This document shows, piece by piece, positions 27,020 to 36,809 of a DNA stretch of 64,000 nt. The notes under the pieces were generated by a model. That model was not told where the DNA came from and did not search any database. It was given only the letters and a program-made list of their open reading frames with translations. Each line of letters begins with the position of its first letter. Position 1 is the stretch's first letter. Position numbers and translations under genes: made by a program. The stretch comes from JBCCGI01 sp039029355 (GTDB taxonomy: Bacteria > Planctomycetota > UBA1135 > GCA-002686595): positions 1 to 64,000 of the forward strand of contig JBCCGI010000024.1 of NCBI GenBank assembly GCA_039029355.1. Direction: 5' to 3'.

Positions 27020-30000
27020 ATGCTCAAGCTCGCAACGCGTTCTTTCTCGATTCTCGCACTGGCTGCCGGGTCCTTGGGGACGCCGGCGGATGCCCAGTGT
27101 GCCGGACAGTCGTTGCAGAAGGCCGATGGCCTCAGCGACACCTTCGGCGTCGACGTTGCCCTCTCCGAGGGCCTGCTCGTGGTGGGCAATCCAGCCCAAA
27201 GCGAGGTCCGCATCGCCACGGCCGGGTCCGGCGGGGGATACACCCTGGTGGACTATGTCGGCTCGCCCTCCACCTTCCCCAGCGACAGCTTCGGAGAGTG
27301 CGTGGGCGTCGAGCGCACCCCGCTTCTGTTCGGCGGTTGGCTTGACACCATCTACGTCGGTGATCCGAAGTACCCCGGGGGTGGCACCGTGTTTCGCTAC
27401 ATCGGCTCGCCCGGCGATTCATGGGCCTTCGAGATCTGCGGCGGCTCCGCGATCACGGGCGTCGGCGACTCCGTCGACTTCGACGCGCGCCTTGGCGCCG
27501 CGTTCGACAACGACGACGGCCAGCTGATCTTCGGCGCTCCCGACAACAAGAACGGCGGCGGCAGCGCGTACATCTTCGACAGCTGGGAATCGCCGGCGGT
27601 CAGCTGCCGCGACCTCATCCTGCAGAAGTTCGGGGTCGACTTTCTCTACCCCGAACCAAACCACCTGGGCGCCTCGGTGGCCATCGACGGGAACCGCGCG
27701 GTCGTTGGAGCGCCGGGCGAGGGAGGCATGCCGGGCACGGTGTGGTCCTTTGAGCGCATCGGCGGTGCCTGGGAGTGCACCGGCGTGATCATCGATCCGA
27801 TCATCATCTTCCCCGGACCCGACTACGTGGAGCGCGGCACGCGCCTGGCGCTCGACGGCGACCGGGTGCTGATCTCGCAGCGAAGCAGCCCCGGTGCGGG
27901 CTTCGTCACCGTGATGTACTCGAATCAGGGGGCAGGCTGGCTCCCCGATTCGTTCTACGAGCAGGGCCTGGCCGCCGACCTCTCCGCCGACCGCGCCGTG
28001 CTCTCGGGCAACGCCTCCTCGGGCCCATCGTTCTGCGAGACCTACGCCGTTTGGCCGTACTACCGGAGTACCGGCGGTGCCTGGATCGGAGGGCCGAAGC
28101 TCAACGGCCCCACGCTCTACCAGACCTTCCTCGGCGCTCGGGTCGCTCTGGATGGCGAGGAAATCGCCATCGGCTATCCCGCAACCCTCTGCTTCGGGAC
28201 CGGCCTGTTCGAAGGGCGCGTCGATCTCGAGGACCTCGAGTGCTACGGCGGCCCCGCGGGGGACTGCGATAGCGACAACATCCCGAACTTCGTCGAGGTC
28301 CACGCCGGGCTGGTCCCCGACTGCAACGGCGACCAGGTACCCGACGGGTGCGTCGATCCGATGACGGTGTCGGTGGCCACCTCCGAGCCCGACGGAACGG
28401 TGTGCCAGGGGGCGGGCTTTACGCTCACCGCGAACGCTACGGTGCTCCAGGGGAGCTCGGCGCCGAGCGTGTCGTGGTACGACACGAGCGTCAGTCCGGC
28501 CAAGCTGATCACGTCCACGTACGCGCCGTCCGACGGCACGAAGTTCGCGATCAGAAGCAGCGCGAGCGGCGCCCAAGCCACGTCGACGCTGACCGTCAGC
28601 AACTTCCAGGGCAGCGCGGGCTCGACCTCCACGAAGTCCTACGAAGCCCGCGCTAGCTTCGGGACCTGCAGCGTCGTCACCGCTTCGAAGTCGACGGCCG
28701 CGCTGCCGTATCCCACGCTGCCGATGATCACGTCGACCGCACCGGTGTGCGTCGGCGACAGTCTGAGCCTCTGCGCTCCGACCGGATACACGAGCTACAG
28801 CTGGCGCGTTTGGAACGCGGACGATGAGGACTGGGACGACCTGTCCGTCACGACCGCGTGCCTGAGCCTGTCGACCTCGCCCAACCTCCCGACCGGCGAC
28901 TATGCCGTCTACGCGACGAACGCGTCGGGGTGCGGGGTCCAGAGCGCCACCTTCTCGGTCGTGGACGAGGACGTGATCACCAAGCCGGTCATCACCGCCC
29001 CGATGGCCGCCGTCTGCCAGGGATCGCCGCTGGAGCTCACGGTGCCGACCGGCTTCGGGCACTACGAGTGGCTCCTGGATGGAGTGTCGCTCGCCGGCAA
29101 GTCCTTCGCGAGCGGGATCGCGACGAACAAGCTCTCGTTGGCGACCGACGACCCCGGCCTGATCGCCGGCAACTACACCGTCAAGATCGGCCCGGAGGGC
29201 GCGTCCTGCACGGTTGAGAGCGACATCGAGGCGATCGGATCGGCGGACGTGCTCTCGCTTGCCGTTGCGTCTTCCGCCGCGGGCGCGGTGTGCCAAGGGG
29301 CGGACTTCACGGTGACCGCAACCGCCGCGCTTTCGACTTCCGGCGCGGTGATCACGTGGTACGACACCAGCGTCACCCCGGCGCAGCAGATCACGGGCGC
29401 CTACACGCCGGCGGACGGAACGACCTTCGCGGTCACGCCCGGCGGCTCGGGCACGTCGCCGTCCTCGGTTCTGACGGTCAGCAACTTCCAGGGCGACGCC
29501 GCCCAGGTGCAGGCGAAGTCGTTCGAGGCGCGCGTCAGCGACGGGGGCTGCGCTCTAACGCAGGCTGCGTCGGTGGATGCGTTGCCGTACCCGGTTCAGC
29601 CGATCGTCGACTCGAACGCCCCGGTGTGCGAGGGAGACGACCTCGTGCTGTCGGCGCCGGCGGGCTACTCCAGCTACTCCTGGCTCGCGTGGAACCCGAC
29701 CGACCTCGCCTGGGAGGGGCTCGGTGTGACGACCTCCGATCTGAACCTGTCGACCTCGCCTGACCTCTCGACCGGCGACTACGCGGTCGTCGTCACCAAC
29801 GCCTCGGGATGTGCCATCCAGAGCGACTCGTTCGAGGTTGTCGAGGGGGATGTCATCACGGAGCCGGAAGTGACGCTGGCTGGAGGCCTCGCGTGCGACG
29901 GGGCGCTGATCTTCACCGCGCCGTCCGGCTTCGGTCACTACGAGTGGTTTCTCGGAACCACGTCGCTCGTGGGCGCCTCCTTCGCAAGCGGAGCATCGAC

Positions 30001-32254
30001 GTCCGAGCTGGTCGTGGAGACCCAGGATCTGAGCTTGATCGGCGGGGACTACACCGTGCGCGTCGGTCCTACCGGCGGCGGCTGCACCGTGGCGAGCGCT
30101 GCCGTGCCGATCGACCCGGATACGCTCGAGGCGAAGGTCGACTGGATCGGTCCGGATGACGCCACTTCGAGCTTCAGCGACGCAGCCAACTGGACGCCCT
30201 GCGGGCCTCCGCAGGCGGAGGTCTGCGTCAACCAGGCGTCGACCGGCCTGAACACGTTGCTGGTCGACGGGAGCTTCAGCGTCGAACGCATGTCCGTGTG
30301 GCAGGAGCTCTCGGGCTTCCTGCAGATCCTCCACATCGGAGCGGGGGCAGAGCTCGACGTGCGCACCGAGCTCAGCCTGGGAGACGGTGCGCTCGTCGAG
30401 CTCGAGGGCGGAGTGTTGACGGCCGGGCCGGATGGCGCTGGGAGCGTCGTGCTGGCCGGAGACGACACGGAATGCGCTGGGGAAGGCACCTTCCCCCTGA
30501 CCCCCGAGATCTCGGGCCGCGGGCAGATCGACCTCTCGATCGACAACGGTCGGCGCGTCACCGCGAGTGGCGGGACGCTCGTGCTCGACGGCGCGGTGGT
30601 GACCAACCGCGAGAATGCGCTCATCTCCACGACCTCGGCCGTGACGTCGGTGCTGGACATTCAGGCGGGCGCGTTTGTGCAGGAGGGCACCATCGACGTG
30701 GGGGGCATGAGCGAGGTGCGCTTCGCGCCGACGACGGGACTCACGAACGAGGGGCGCATCCACGTGGGCGCGGAAGGGACGCTCGTCGCACCTTGGCTCT
30801 TCGTCAACTTCGGAACGTGGACGTGCGCACAGCCAGCCGGCAAGAACGGGCTGTATGTCGAGGGCACGGTGGAGCTGCCGATCGGCTCGGCGCTCACGAA
30901 CGAAGGGTGGATTGAATGCGCCGGCGGGACGATCAAGGGGCTCGTTACGAACAACCAGACGTTCCTGGTCAACGACGATGCGGAGTCCGTCGTGGACGGG
31001 AACTTCTCGAACTTCGGGGTTGTTGGTATCGCGAAGGGCTCGGTCCTTCAGGTCAAGGGGCACTACATCGGCACCGACCACACGGGGTCCGGGGAGTGCT
31101 ACGAGGGCGGAGACTTCGGGGAGCCGAGCCCCTGCATCCCTCCCAAGAAGGAGTCCCCGAGCCCGGACGGTAGCGCGACTCCGGCCGTCCTCATCGTGCG
31201 AGGTGACTTCGTGCTCGATGCCGACGCGTCGATCGGGCTGGACGGATTGCTCGACGTCCACGGCGACTGGAGCGTTGCGATCGACGATCCCGCGCGCATG
31301 GAGCTGGCCGGCCTGCGGTGCCGAGCGCTGCTCGTGCCACAGGCCGTGGAGGCCGTCGGTGTGGAGTTCGGAACGCCGGGCGACTGGAGCGCTCCCGCGC
31401 TCAACGCCATGGGCCTGCTCGAGATCGGACCGGATCTGGCGCAGGTGATGGTTCGCGACGACTTCGACAACTCGGGGAACGGCACTCCGAACGTGCTGTA
31501 CGCCGAGACGCTCGTCGTGCGCTCGGGGTCGATGCTGGCTACCGAGGGGTGCACGGTGCGCGCGGGGCACCTCGAGCTCGAGCCGGGCTCGACGCTCGAC
31601 CTCGAGGGCGGGACCGTCTACTACGAAACCGTCTCGCCGGCGAACCCCGGGGCTCCGGGTAGCGGCGTGACCCTGACCGGCAGCGGCGAGCTGCTCCCGG
31701 CCCCCGCTCCCGATTGCGACCAGGACGGCGTGTCCGACGCGGACGAGATCGCGGCGGGCGCTCCCGACTGCGACGGCAACGGCATCCCCGACGACTGCGA
31801 CTACGCCCTCGGGCTGGCCTTCGATCTCGACGGCGACCAGACGCCGGACGGCTGCCAGCAGCTGAGCGCCGATACGCCCTTCGTCTCGCTGGCCGCGGGG
31901 ACGCGCCAGGAGCTGCGCCTGCACGCCGGCACGCCTTTCGGCGGCGGGATGTACTTCCTCGGCGGCTCGGCCACCGGCACGACGCCCGGGTTCGCGTTCG
32001 GAGGGACCGTGGTCCCGCTGAACTTCGACCCCTACACCTGGCAGACGCTCGCGCTGCCCGACACGCTGCCGCTGCTCGGCAACCTCGGCTTCCTCGACGC
32101 CCAGGGCGAGGCGGTGGCGAGCTTCGGCTTCCCCGCCGGCTACGAGCCCCTGCTCGCCGGCCTGACGCTGTTCCACGCCTTCGTGGTGCTGGAGCCCAGC
32201 ACCTTCGGCATCGAGCTCGTCAGCAACTACGTGACCGTCGAGCTGCAGCCGTGA
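27020..32254 (+). CDS. Giant secreted multidomain protein, tandem paralogue 2
   Basis: The product has 1,744 residues with a signal peptide (FSILALAAGSLGTPADA). It has the same plan as the preceding gene: FG-GAP-type propeller (LVVGNPAQSEVRI, IFGAPDNKNGG, VGAPGEGGMPGT); calcium loops (DCDSDNIPNFVE, DCNGDQVPDGCV); six Ig-like units opening VCQGAGF, VCVGDS, VCQGSP, VCQGAD, VCEGDD and ACDGAL; then the segment WIGPDDATSSFSDAANWTPCG leading into the beta-helix-like region. A second calcium segment (DCDQDGVSDADE) and the terminal beta module ending NYVTVELQP close it. The last ~230 residues are almost identical to paralogue 1, while the Ig region has diverged more. This suggests tandem duplication with recent homogenisation of the ends. 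The function is inferred as adhesion or scaffolding. Confidence 0.85.
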   Translation: MLKLATRSFSILALAAGSLGTPADAQCAGQSLQKADGLSDTFGVDVALSEGLLVVGNPAQSEVRIATAGSGGGYTLVDYVGSPSTFPSDSFGECVGVERTPLLFGGWLDTIYVGDPKYPGGGTVFRYIGSPGDSWAFEICGGSAITGVGDSVDFDARLGAAFDNDDGQLIFGAPDNKNGGGSAYIFDSWESPAVSCRDLILQKFGVDFLYPEPNHLGASVAIDGNRAVVGAPGEGGMPGTVWSFERIGGAWECTGVIIDPIIIFPGPDYVERGTRLALDGDRVLISQRSSPGAGFVTVMYSNQGAGWLPDSFYEQGLAADLSADRAVLSGNASSGPSFCETYAVWPYYRSTGGAWIGGPKLNGPTLYQTFLGARVALDGEEIAIGYPATLCFGTGLFEGRVDLEDLECYGGPAGDCDSDNIPNFVEVHAGLVPDCNGDQVPDGCVDPMTVSVATSEPDGTVCQGAGFTLTANATVLQGSSAPSVSWYDTSVSPAKLITSTYAPSDGTKFAIRSSASGAQATSTLTVSNFQGSAGSTSTKSYEARASFGTCSVVTASKSTAALPYPTLPMITSTAPVCVGDSLSLCAPTGYTSYSWRVWNADDEDWDDLSVTTACLSLSTSPNLPTGDYAVYATNASGCGVQSATFSVVDEDVITKPVITAPMAAVCQGSPLELTVPTGFGHYEWLLDGVSLAGKSFASGIATNKLSLATDDPGLIAGNYTVKIGPEGASCTVESDIEAIGSADVLSLAVASSAAGAVCQGADFTVTATAALSTSGAVITWYDTSVTPAQQITGAYTPADGTTFAVTPGGSGTSPSSVLTVSNFQGDAAQVQAKSFEARVSDGGCALTQAASVDALPYPVQPIVDSNAPVCEGDDLVLSAPAGYSSYSWLAWNPTDLAWEGLGVTTSDLNLSTSPDLSTGDYAVVVTNASGCAIQSDSFEVVEGDVITEPEVTLAGGLACDGALIFTAPSGFGHYEWFLGTTSLVGASFASGASTSELVVETQDLSLIGGDYTVRVGPTGGGCTVASAAVPIDPDTLEAKVDWIGPDDATSSFSDAANWTPCGPPQAEVCVNQASTGLNTLLVDGSFSVERMSVWQELSGFLQILHIGAGAELDVRTELSLGDGALVELEGGVLTAGPDGAGSVVLAGDDTECAGEGTFPLTPEISGRGQIDLSIDNGRRVTASGGTLVLDGAVVTNRENALISTTSAVTSVLDIQAGAFVQEGTIDVGGMSEVRFAPTTGLTNEGRIHVGAEGTLVAPWLFVNFGTWTCAQPAGKNGLYVEGTVELPIGSALTNEGWIECAGGTIKGLVTNNQTFLVNDDAESVVDGNFSNFGVVGIAKGSVLQVKGHYIGTDHTGSGECYEGGDFGEPSPCIPPKKESPSPDGSATPAVLIVRGDFVLDADASIGLDGLLDVHGDWSVAIDDPARMELAGLRCRALLVPQAVEAVGVEFGTPGDWSAPALNAMGLLEIGPDLAQVMVRDDFDNSGNGTPNVLYAETLVVRSGSMLATEGCTVRAGHLELEPGSTLDLEGGTVYYETVSPANPGAPGSGVTLTGSGELLPAPAPDCDQDGVSDADEIAAGAPDCDGNGIPDDCDYALGLAFDLDGDQTPDGCQQLSADTPFVSLAAGTRQELRLHAGTPFGGGMYFLGGSATGTTPGFAFGGTVVPLNFDPYTWQTLALPDTLPLLGNLGFLDAQGEAVASFGFPAGYEPLLAGLTLFHAFVVLEPSTFGIELVSNYVTVELQP

Positions 32255-32260
32255 CGGGCG

Positions 32261-32296
32261 CGGCGGTGCGGACGGTGGGGGCCGTCCGCATCGCCG
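32261..32296 (+). terminator. Hairpin after giant paralogue 2
   Basis: Arms 32261-32275 and 32282-32296 pair at 14 of 15 positions (the exception is a G-T) around a 6-nt loop, beginning 6 nt after the stop. There is no T-tract. Confidence 0.55.
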
Positions 32297-32415
32297 TTGG
32301 GCGCCTCCGCCGGCGCGTGGTGCGCGGGCGGAGGCGTCGCGGCCCCGTCTGGATCCGGGTTTCCCCGCGCCCGGGCCGTAGGCCCGAAGCGCCGCCGTGG
32401 CGCGATCCCAGGCGC

Positions 32416-32510
32416 GGCGACGAAATTTCGGGGCGCGGTGAAAGATCGGTCCGGTGCGTTCGGACAGCCCAGCGCCGGATTCGACCCAACCCCTTCCGCG
32501 GAGCACACCC
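32416..32510 (+). repeat. Leader repeat, copy 3 (upstream of the deleted paralogue)
   Basis: About 95 nt, closest to copy 2 (GAAATTTCG, GCGGTGAAAGA, CGCCGGATTCGA, CCCAACC) but sharing CGGACAGCCC with copy 1. It ends TTCCGCGGAG seven nt before the ATG. The regulatory region is intact although the gene behind it is nearly all deleted. Confidence 0.6.
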
Positions 32511-32765
32511 ATGCTCGAGCTCGCAGCGCGTTTCCTCCCGATGTCCGCCCTCCTCGGCGGGGCTCTTTGCAGCCCGGCCGAGGCCCGGTGCGCCGGGCAG
32601 CAGCTGCAGCTCGCCGACGGCGTCGATGCCACGCGCGAGGTCGGCGTCGCGCTGCCCGACGGCCTGCTCGTGGTCGGCAAGCCGGGGGAGGACGTGGTGC
32701 TGGAGCCCGGCACCTTCGGTATCGAGCTCGTCAGCAACGACGCGACCGTCGAGCTCCAGCCCTGA
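32511..32765 (+). pseudogene. Internally deleted third giant paralogue (84 codons left, in frame)
   Basis: The 84 residues comprise a signal peptide and first ~60 residues like those of the two upstream giants (MLELAARFLPM, then CAGQQLQLADGV, LPDGLLVVGKPGED). They are joined directly to the last ~20 residues of the same family (VLEPGTFGIELVSNDATVELQP). Some 1,650 codons are missing between, yet the frame is kept and the stop is the family stop. The junction lies near 32690, where GGGGAG of the 5' part meets GTGGTGCTGGAG of the 3' part. The leader and ribosome binding site (GCGGAG) are intact, so a short secreted peptide could still be made. It is called a pseudogene because every structural domain is lost. 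Confidence 0.75.
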
Positions 32766-32865
32766 TGCACCCGAAGGAGGCGGGCGGTTCCGTTGCCGCG
32801 CGCCTCCCGGACGCCGGCCGCGGACTGGGGAGCAACCAGGCGCGGCACAACGACAAGGTCCCTCT

Positions 32866-35800
32866 ATGCAAACGCTTCGGAAAGCACTCTATCGCCCGCT
32901 TCGAGCCGCAGCGGCACTCCTGGTCGTGAGCGCCGCGGGGGCGGCGCAGACCTCGACGTGGACCGGCGCGGTCGGCACGTCCTGGGATAGTCCCGGGAAC
33001 TGGTCCCCGCCGGGCGTGCCGAGCGCGGCGAACGACGTGGTGGTGCCGCTCGCGCCGAGCTATCCCAGCAGCTATCTGCTGGATCCGGTCTGCGGGAGCC
33101 TCACGGTGCAGTCGGGGGCGCAGCTCTCGCTGACCGGCGGGTTCGACCTGACGGTGTTCGGGGACGTCGACGCGACCGGCACGCTTTCGACCGCGGCGGG
33201 GAGCGAGCTTGTGCTCGCCGGTACGGGAGTGCACACGCTCTCGGGCACCGCGCTCGTGTTCGAGGAGCTGATCGTGGAGGCGGGAACCTACGAGCTCATG
33301 TCGCCGCTGCAGGTGACCAGCCTGCTAGAGATCGACTCGGGCGCCACGTTCCGCGCCCTGAGTCCGATCATCGCCGACGGGGACGTCGAGCTGGGCAACG
33401 CGACCTCGCAGCTGGACCTCGCGAGCGGCGGCGGCATCGACGTCGCGGGCGACTGGACCTCGACCGGCGGGAGCGCCGTCGGGGCGTCCTCGGTCCGCTT
33501 CACCGGCAGCGGCCTGCTCGAGACCCTGGGCAGCGCAACGGTGCCGGCGATCGAGCTGATCTCCGGCACGCGGACGGTCTCGGTGCGGGGGGACGTCACC
33601 GGCGTGGTGGACGTGTTTCCCGGAGCGACCCTGGCGCTGACCAGCTTCAGCCAGTTCAACGCCTATGCGGGCATCATCTCGCTCGGCACGATCGACGTTC
33701 CGGGGGGCGGCTTCCTCGGGCTCGGCGTGGGCTCGTTCTCGCTCATGGACACGGGCTCGGTGTTCCGGACCGTCGGCGGTAGCGGGTTCCCCGCGACGGT
33801 GCGCACTCCGAACGCCAGCGGCGGGTATCAGCTCTCGATCTTCGGCACCCTCGAGGCGCGCGAGTTCGAGTACCGCAACATGGGGTCCGGCGGAATCGTC
33901 GTCGACACCACCGCCACGATCACGGACTTCGCCGACGGCCTCCTGACGCTGCCCGACGACAGCGGCGACCCCGTGCTCCTGACCATCGAGCGCCCCGAGC
34001 CGGCCGTGTACGCCGACCTGGTGTTCGAGAACCCCGGCGCGCTCTTGGACGCCAAGAACGTCCGCTGCCCCGGCGGCGCGCAGATCGCGTTCCTGCCCTT
34101 CGGCGGCGCGCTGGGGGGCCCGGACTTCCAGGACGACCCCCAGGGCAAGCTGCAGTGGGGCGAGGTCTCGGTCTTCAGCGACCAGGTCGAGCTGACGATC
34201 GAGGACGACCCGGAGTTCGGCGTGGTGTACGGCAGCCTCAAGAGCGCCGCCAGCGGCCCCACGCCGTCCAGCGGCGACGGCGTCTTCTTCGCGCCGACCG
34301 ACCTCTGGAAGGTGACGCTGCGTTGGCGCGACTTCAGCGGCTCGCCGCCGACCGGCGACGCCTGCGACGAGCCGCCCGCCGACGGGCTGCTGCACGTGCG
34401 GGCGAGCGACGTGCAGACGAAGCCGGTCGTCACGGTCGGCGCGGCGGGCCCCGAGCCGGGAGCGCCGGCGCAGATGCGCGCGCGTTGGACGGTCCAGGCC
34501 GGGCAGTTCGACTCGACCTTCGTCGACGCCGACCTCGCGGCCGGCTTTCCGCTCGAGGGCTTCGAGGTCGAGCTGATCTGCGAGTGCAAGGACGACACCG
34601 CGACGGTGAACGCGAAGGTGCGGCTGCTCGAGGACGCGGCTCCGAGCCAGCTCTCGGTCTACAGCATCGAGGTGCGCACGGCGGCCAAGCTGAACAGCGC
34701 GCCGCAGAACCAGATCCTGGCGGTGCCGTGGTACTTCGGCGTGCTGCTGCCGAACCCGCTCGAGTCCGAGATCCTCGGCCTGTCCGAGTGCCTCTCCGAC
34801 ATCCGCCTCAGCGACCCGGTGCACGGCAAGAAGATCGCCACCCACCCCGGTGTGATGAGCATGCAGTGGATGGCGTACTACGAGACCGACGACGCCGAGA
34901 ACGACGTGCTCTTCTGGGGCACGCGCGACGTCGGCAACCACCTCAAGCCGTACTTCGTGTACCCCGAGCCCGGCGGCCTGGGCTTCGGCGTGCGCTACCT
35001 GCCGGAAAACAACCTCACCGCCACCGGCCAGGAGGACCTCAACGAAGACCTCGAGCCGGACGGTATCACGCTGCCCTTCGACGTGGTGATGGTCGCGCTG
35101 AAGGGCGACTGGTACGACGCCGCGCGCTACTACCGCGACTGGGCGCTGGACGGCGACGTCGAGAAGTACTGGGTGCCGGACGACCTGCCCGGCACGCCCG
35201 GGTCGAACTTCTCCAGCGTCGTCTACGACGCCGAGTTCCTGGGCACGGTCTCGCTGCCCGAGTGCGAGCCGCCTACCGAGCTCCCCAAGGGCATCGGCAT
35301 GGCCAAGGACTACTCCCAGTTCGCCAACTGGACCGCCGAGTGGGACGGCTTCGCCCAGGTGTTCGGCCTGACCAGCCTGGTCGGCCGGCCGTGGTTCTGG
35401 GACGACAACTCCTTCGACGCCGCCTTCGGCGACTGGTTCCCGGTGCGGCCCGAGTTCCTCGCGAACCAGGCGGCGTCGCATCCGTGGGCGCCCTACTTCC
35501 ATCCGCTCGTCGTCGATCCGAGCGTGGCCGCGCCGCTGCCCGGCTACCTGAGCGAGTTCTACGTCGTGCGGGACGAGTACGGCGTCGCGCACGAGGCGTC
35601 GATCGACGCGTTCCCCAAAGACCAAGGCTGCGGCCCGCACGCGAAGGATACGTACCATCAGCGCGTGCTCTGCCCGGCGGCGCTGGTCGGGCCCGAGCTC
35701 ACCGACACCTACCCGATCGACTACAGCCTGTACGTCCTGGACGAGCTTGACGCCGCGGGCGTCGACTACGCCGGGCTCTACCTCGACGAGTACCACCACA

Positions 35801-36777
35801 TCGAGCGCGCCTGCTACGACCCGGCGCACGGACACACGCTCGGCGGGGGCTCGTACTTCACCGACGGCAAGGAGGTGCTCGCGCTGGAGATCAAGGAGCG
35901 CATGAAGGACGAGGTCGACGAGCCCTTCCTGTGGATCGAGAGCGCCGCCGAGCGCTACCTGCTGACGGTCGAGATCGCGAACCTCAGCTACGGCGGGGTC
36001 TTCGGCGCGAGCCTCGAGGACAGCGGCTTCCGCCGCGTGCCGATGTTCCAGGCGGTCTACAACGAGTACCAGCGCTTCGCGAGCGTGCTGCCGGTGAACC
36101 TGCCGTTCTCCGGCCCCGAGGACCCGTGGAACATGGCCCTCAGCCGCCACCACCTGACGCGCTACGCCTACGAGTCGGGCGAGGTGCCGATGGGCACCGT
36201 CCTGTCGCCGCTGCTCCTGCAGGAGAACCTCCTCGGGAAGCCGCACTTCGGGCGCGCGATCGACATGCTCAAGAACCAAGCCGCGCTGCTGAAGACCCAG
36301 ACCGCGCGCGACCTGCTGCGCTTCGGGCAGCGGATGCGCGACCCGGTGCTGGCCTTCGAGCTGCCGAACGGCACGCAGAGCTCCGGCGTCTTCGCCGGAA
36401 GCGCCGCGAGCCCCGGTGCGGTGGGGGACCCGGTCCGCAAGGGCAAGAAGGGCGAGAGCTACCCGCCGGTCTACGCCTCGGCCGCCGGGCTGGCGGGCGA
36501 GCGCGTCGGCATCCTGCTGCTCAACTGGACCGCGCCCGAGGACTTCCTGGCGGCGAAGACCCTCGTCGCCACCGGCGTCTACGGCGACCAGTCGGTCACC
36601 ATGACGATCGATCCGGGCGAGTACGGCTTCGCGCCGGGCGACCCCGGCGAGCTGGTGCTGATCGACGCGGCCACCCAGACCCCGCTCCCGCTCGTCTGGA
36701 GCGGCGGGCCGCTGCAGGTGCAGGTGCCGATGCCGGCGCTGTCGGCGCTGCTCTACACGCTGGAGCGCACGCCATAG
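32866..36777 (+). CDS. Secreted DUF6259/glycosidase-like protein with N-terminal beta-helix region
   Basis: The product has 1,303 residues. ATG 32866 follows AAGG by 7 nt and starts a signal peptide (AAAALLVVSAAGAAQ). Residues ~28-480 are repetitive beta strands opening WTGAVGTSWDSPGNWSPPGVP, the style of passenger beta-helices. A linker follows. Residues ~660-1200 resemble DUF6259 proteins: MQWMAYYET, FWGTRDVGNHLKPYF, GDWYDAARYYRDWA, then YAGLYLDEYHH (Asp974, Glu975) and FLWIESAAERY (Glu1025), which sit like the acids of TIM-barrel glycosidases. The C-terminal ~100 residues are a beta sandwich (EYGFAPGDPGELVLID). A secreted glycoside hydrolase is the best inference; substrate and catalytic residues are unproven. 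It converges on the next gene with 32 nt between the stops. Confidence 0.72.
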   Translation: MQTLRKALYRPLRAAAALLVVSAAGAAQTSTWTGAVGTSWDSPGNWSPPGVPSAANDVVVPLAPSYPSSYLLDPVCGSLTVQSGAQLSLTGGFDLTVFGDVDATGTLSTAAGSELVLAGTGVHTLSGTALVFEELIVEAGTYELMSPLQVTSLLEIDSGATFRALSPIIADGDVELGNATSQLDLASGGGIDVAGDWTSTGGSAVGASSVRFTGSGLLETLGSATVPAIELISGTRTVSVRGDVTGVVDVFPGATLALTSFSQFNAYAGIISLGTIDVPGGGFLGLGVGSFSLMDTGSVFRTVGGSGFPATVRTPNASGGYQLSIFGTLEAREFEYRNMGSGGIVVDTTATITDFADGLLTLPDDSGDPVLLTIERPEPAVYADLVFENPGALLDAKNVRCPGGAQIAFLPFGGALGGPDFQDDPQGKLQWGEVSVFSDQVELTIEDDPEFGVVYGSLKSAASGPTPSSGDGVFFAPTDLWKVTLRWRDFSGSPPTGDACDEPPADGLLHVRASDVQTKPVVTVGAAGPEPGAPAQMRARWTVQAGQFDSTFVDADLAAGFPLEGFEVELICECKDDTATVNAKVRLLEDAAPSQLSVYSIEVRTAAKLNSAPQNQILAVPWYFGVLLPNPLESEILGLSECLSDIRLSDPVHGKKIATHPGVMSMQWMAYYETDDAENDVLFWGTRDVGNHLKPYFVYPEPGGLGFGVRYLPENNLTATGQEDLNEDLEPDGITLPFDVVMVALKGDWYDAARYYRDWALDGDVEKYWVPDDLPGTPGSNFSSVVYDAEFLGTVSLPECEPPTELPKGIGMAKDYSQFANWTAEWDGFAQVFGLTSLVGRPWFWDDNSFDAAFGDWFPVRPEFLANQAASHPWAPYFHPLVVDPSVAAPLPGYLSEFYVVRDEYGVAHEASIDAFPKDQGCGPHAKDTYHQRVLCPAALVGPELTDTYPIDYSLYVLDELDAAGVDYAGLYLDEYHHIERACYDPAHGHTLGGGSYFTDGKEVLALEIKERMKDEVDEPFLWIESAAERYLLTVEIANLSYGGVFGASLEDSGFRRVPMFQAVYNEYQRFASVLPVNLPFSGPEDPWNMALSRHHLTRYAYESGEVPMGTVLSPLLLQENLLGKPHFGRAIDMLKNQAALLKTQTARDLLRFGQRMRDPVLAFELPNGTQSSGVFAGSAASPGAVGDPVRKGKKGESYPPVYASAAGLAGERVGILLLNWTAPEDFLAAKTLVATGVYGDQSVTMTIDPGEYGFAPGDPGELVLIDAATQTPLPLVWSGGPLQVQVPMPALSALLYTLERTP

Positions 36778-36809
36778 CCGAGGGCGGAGTCGGGCGGCGC
36801 GTTGACGCG

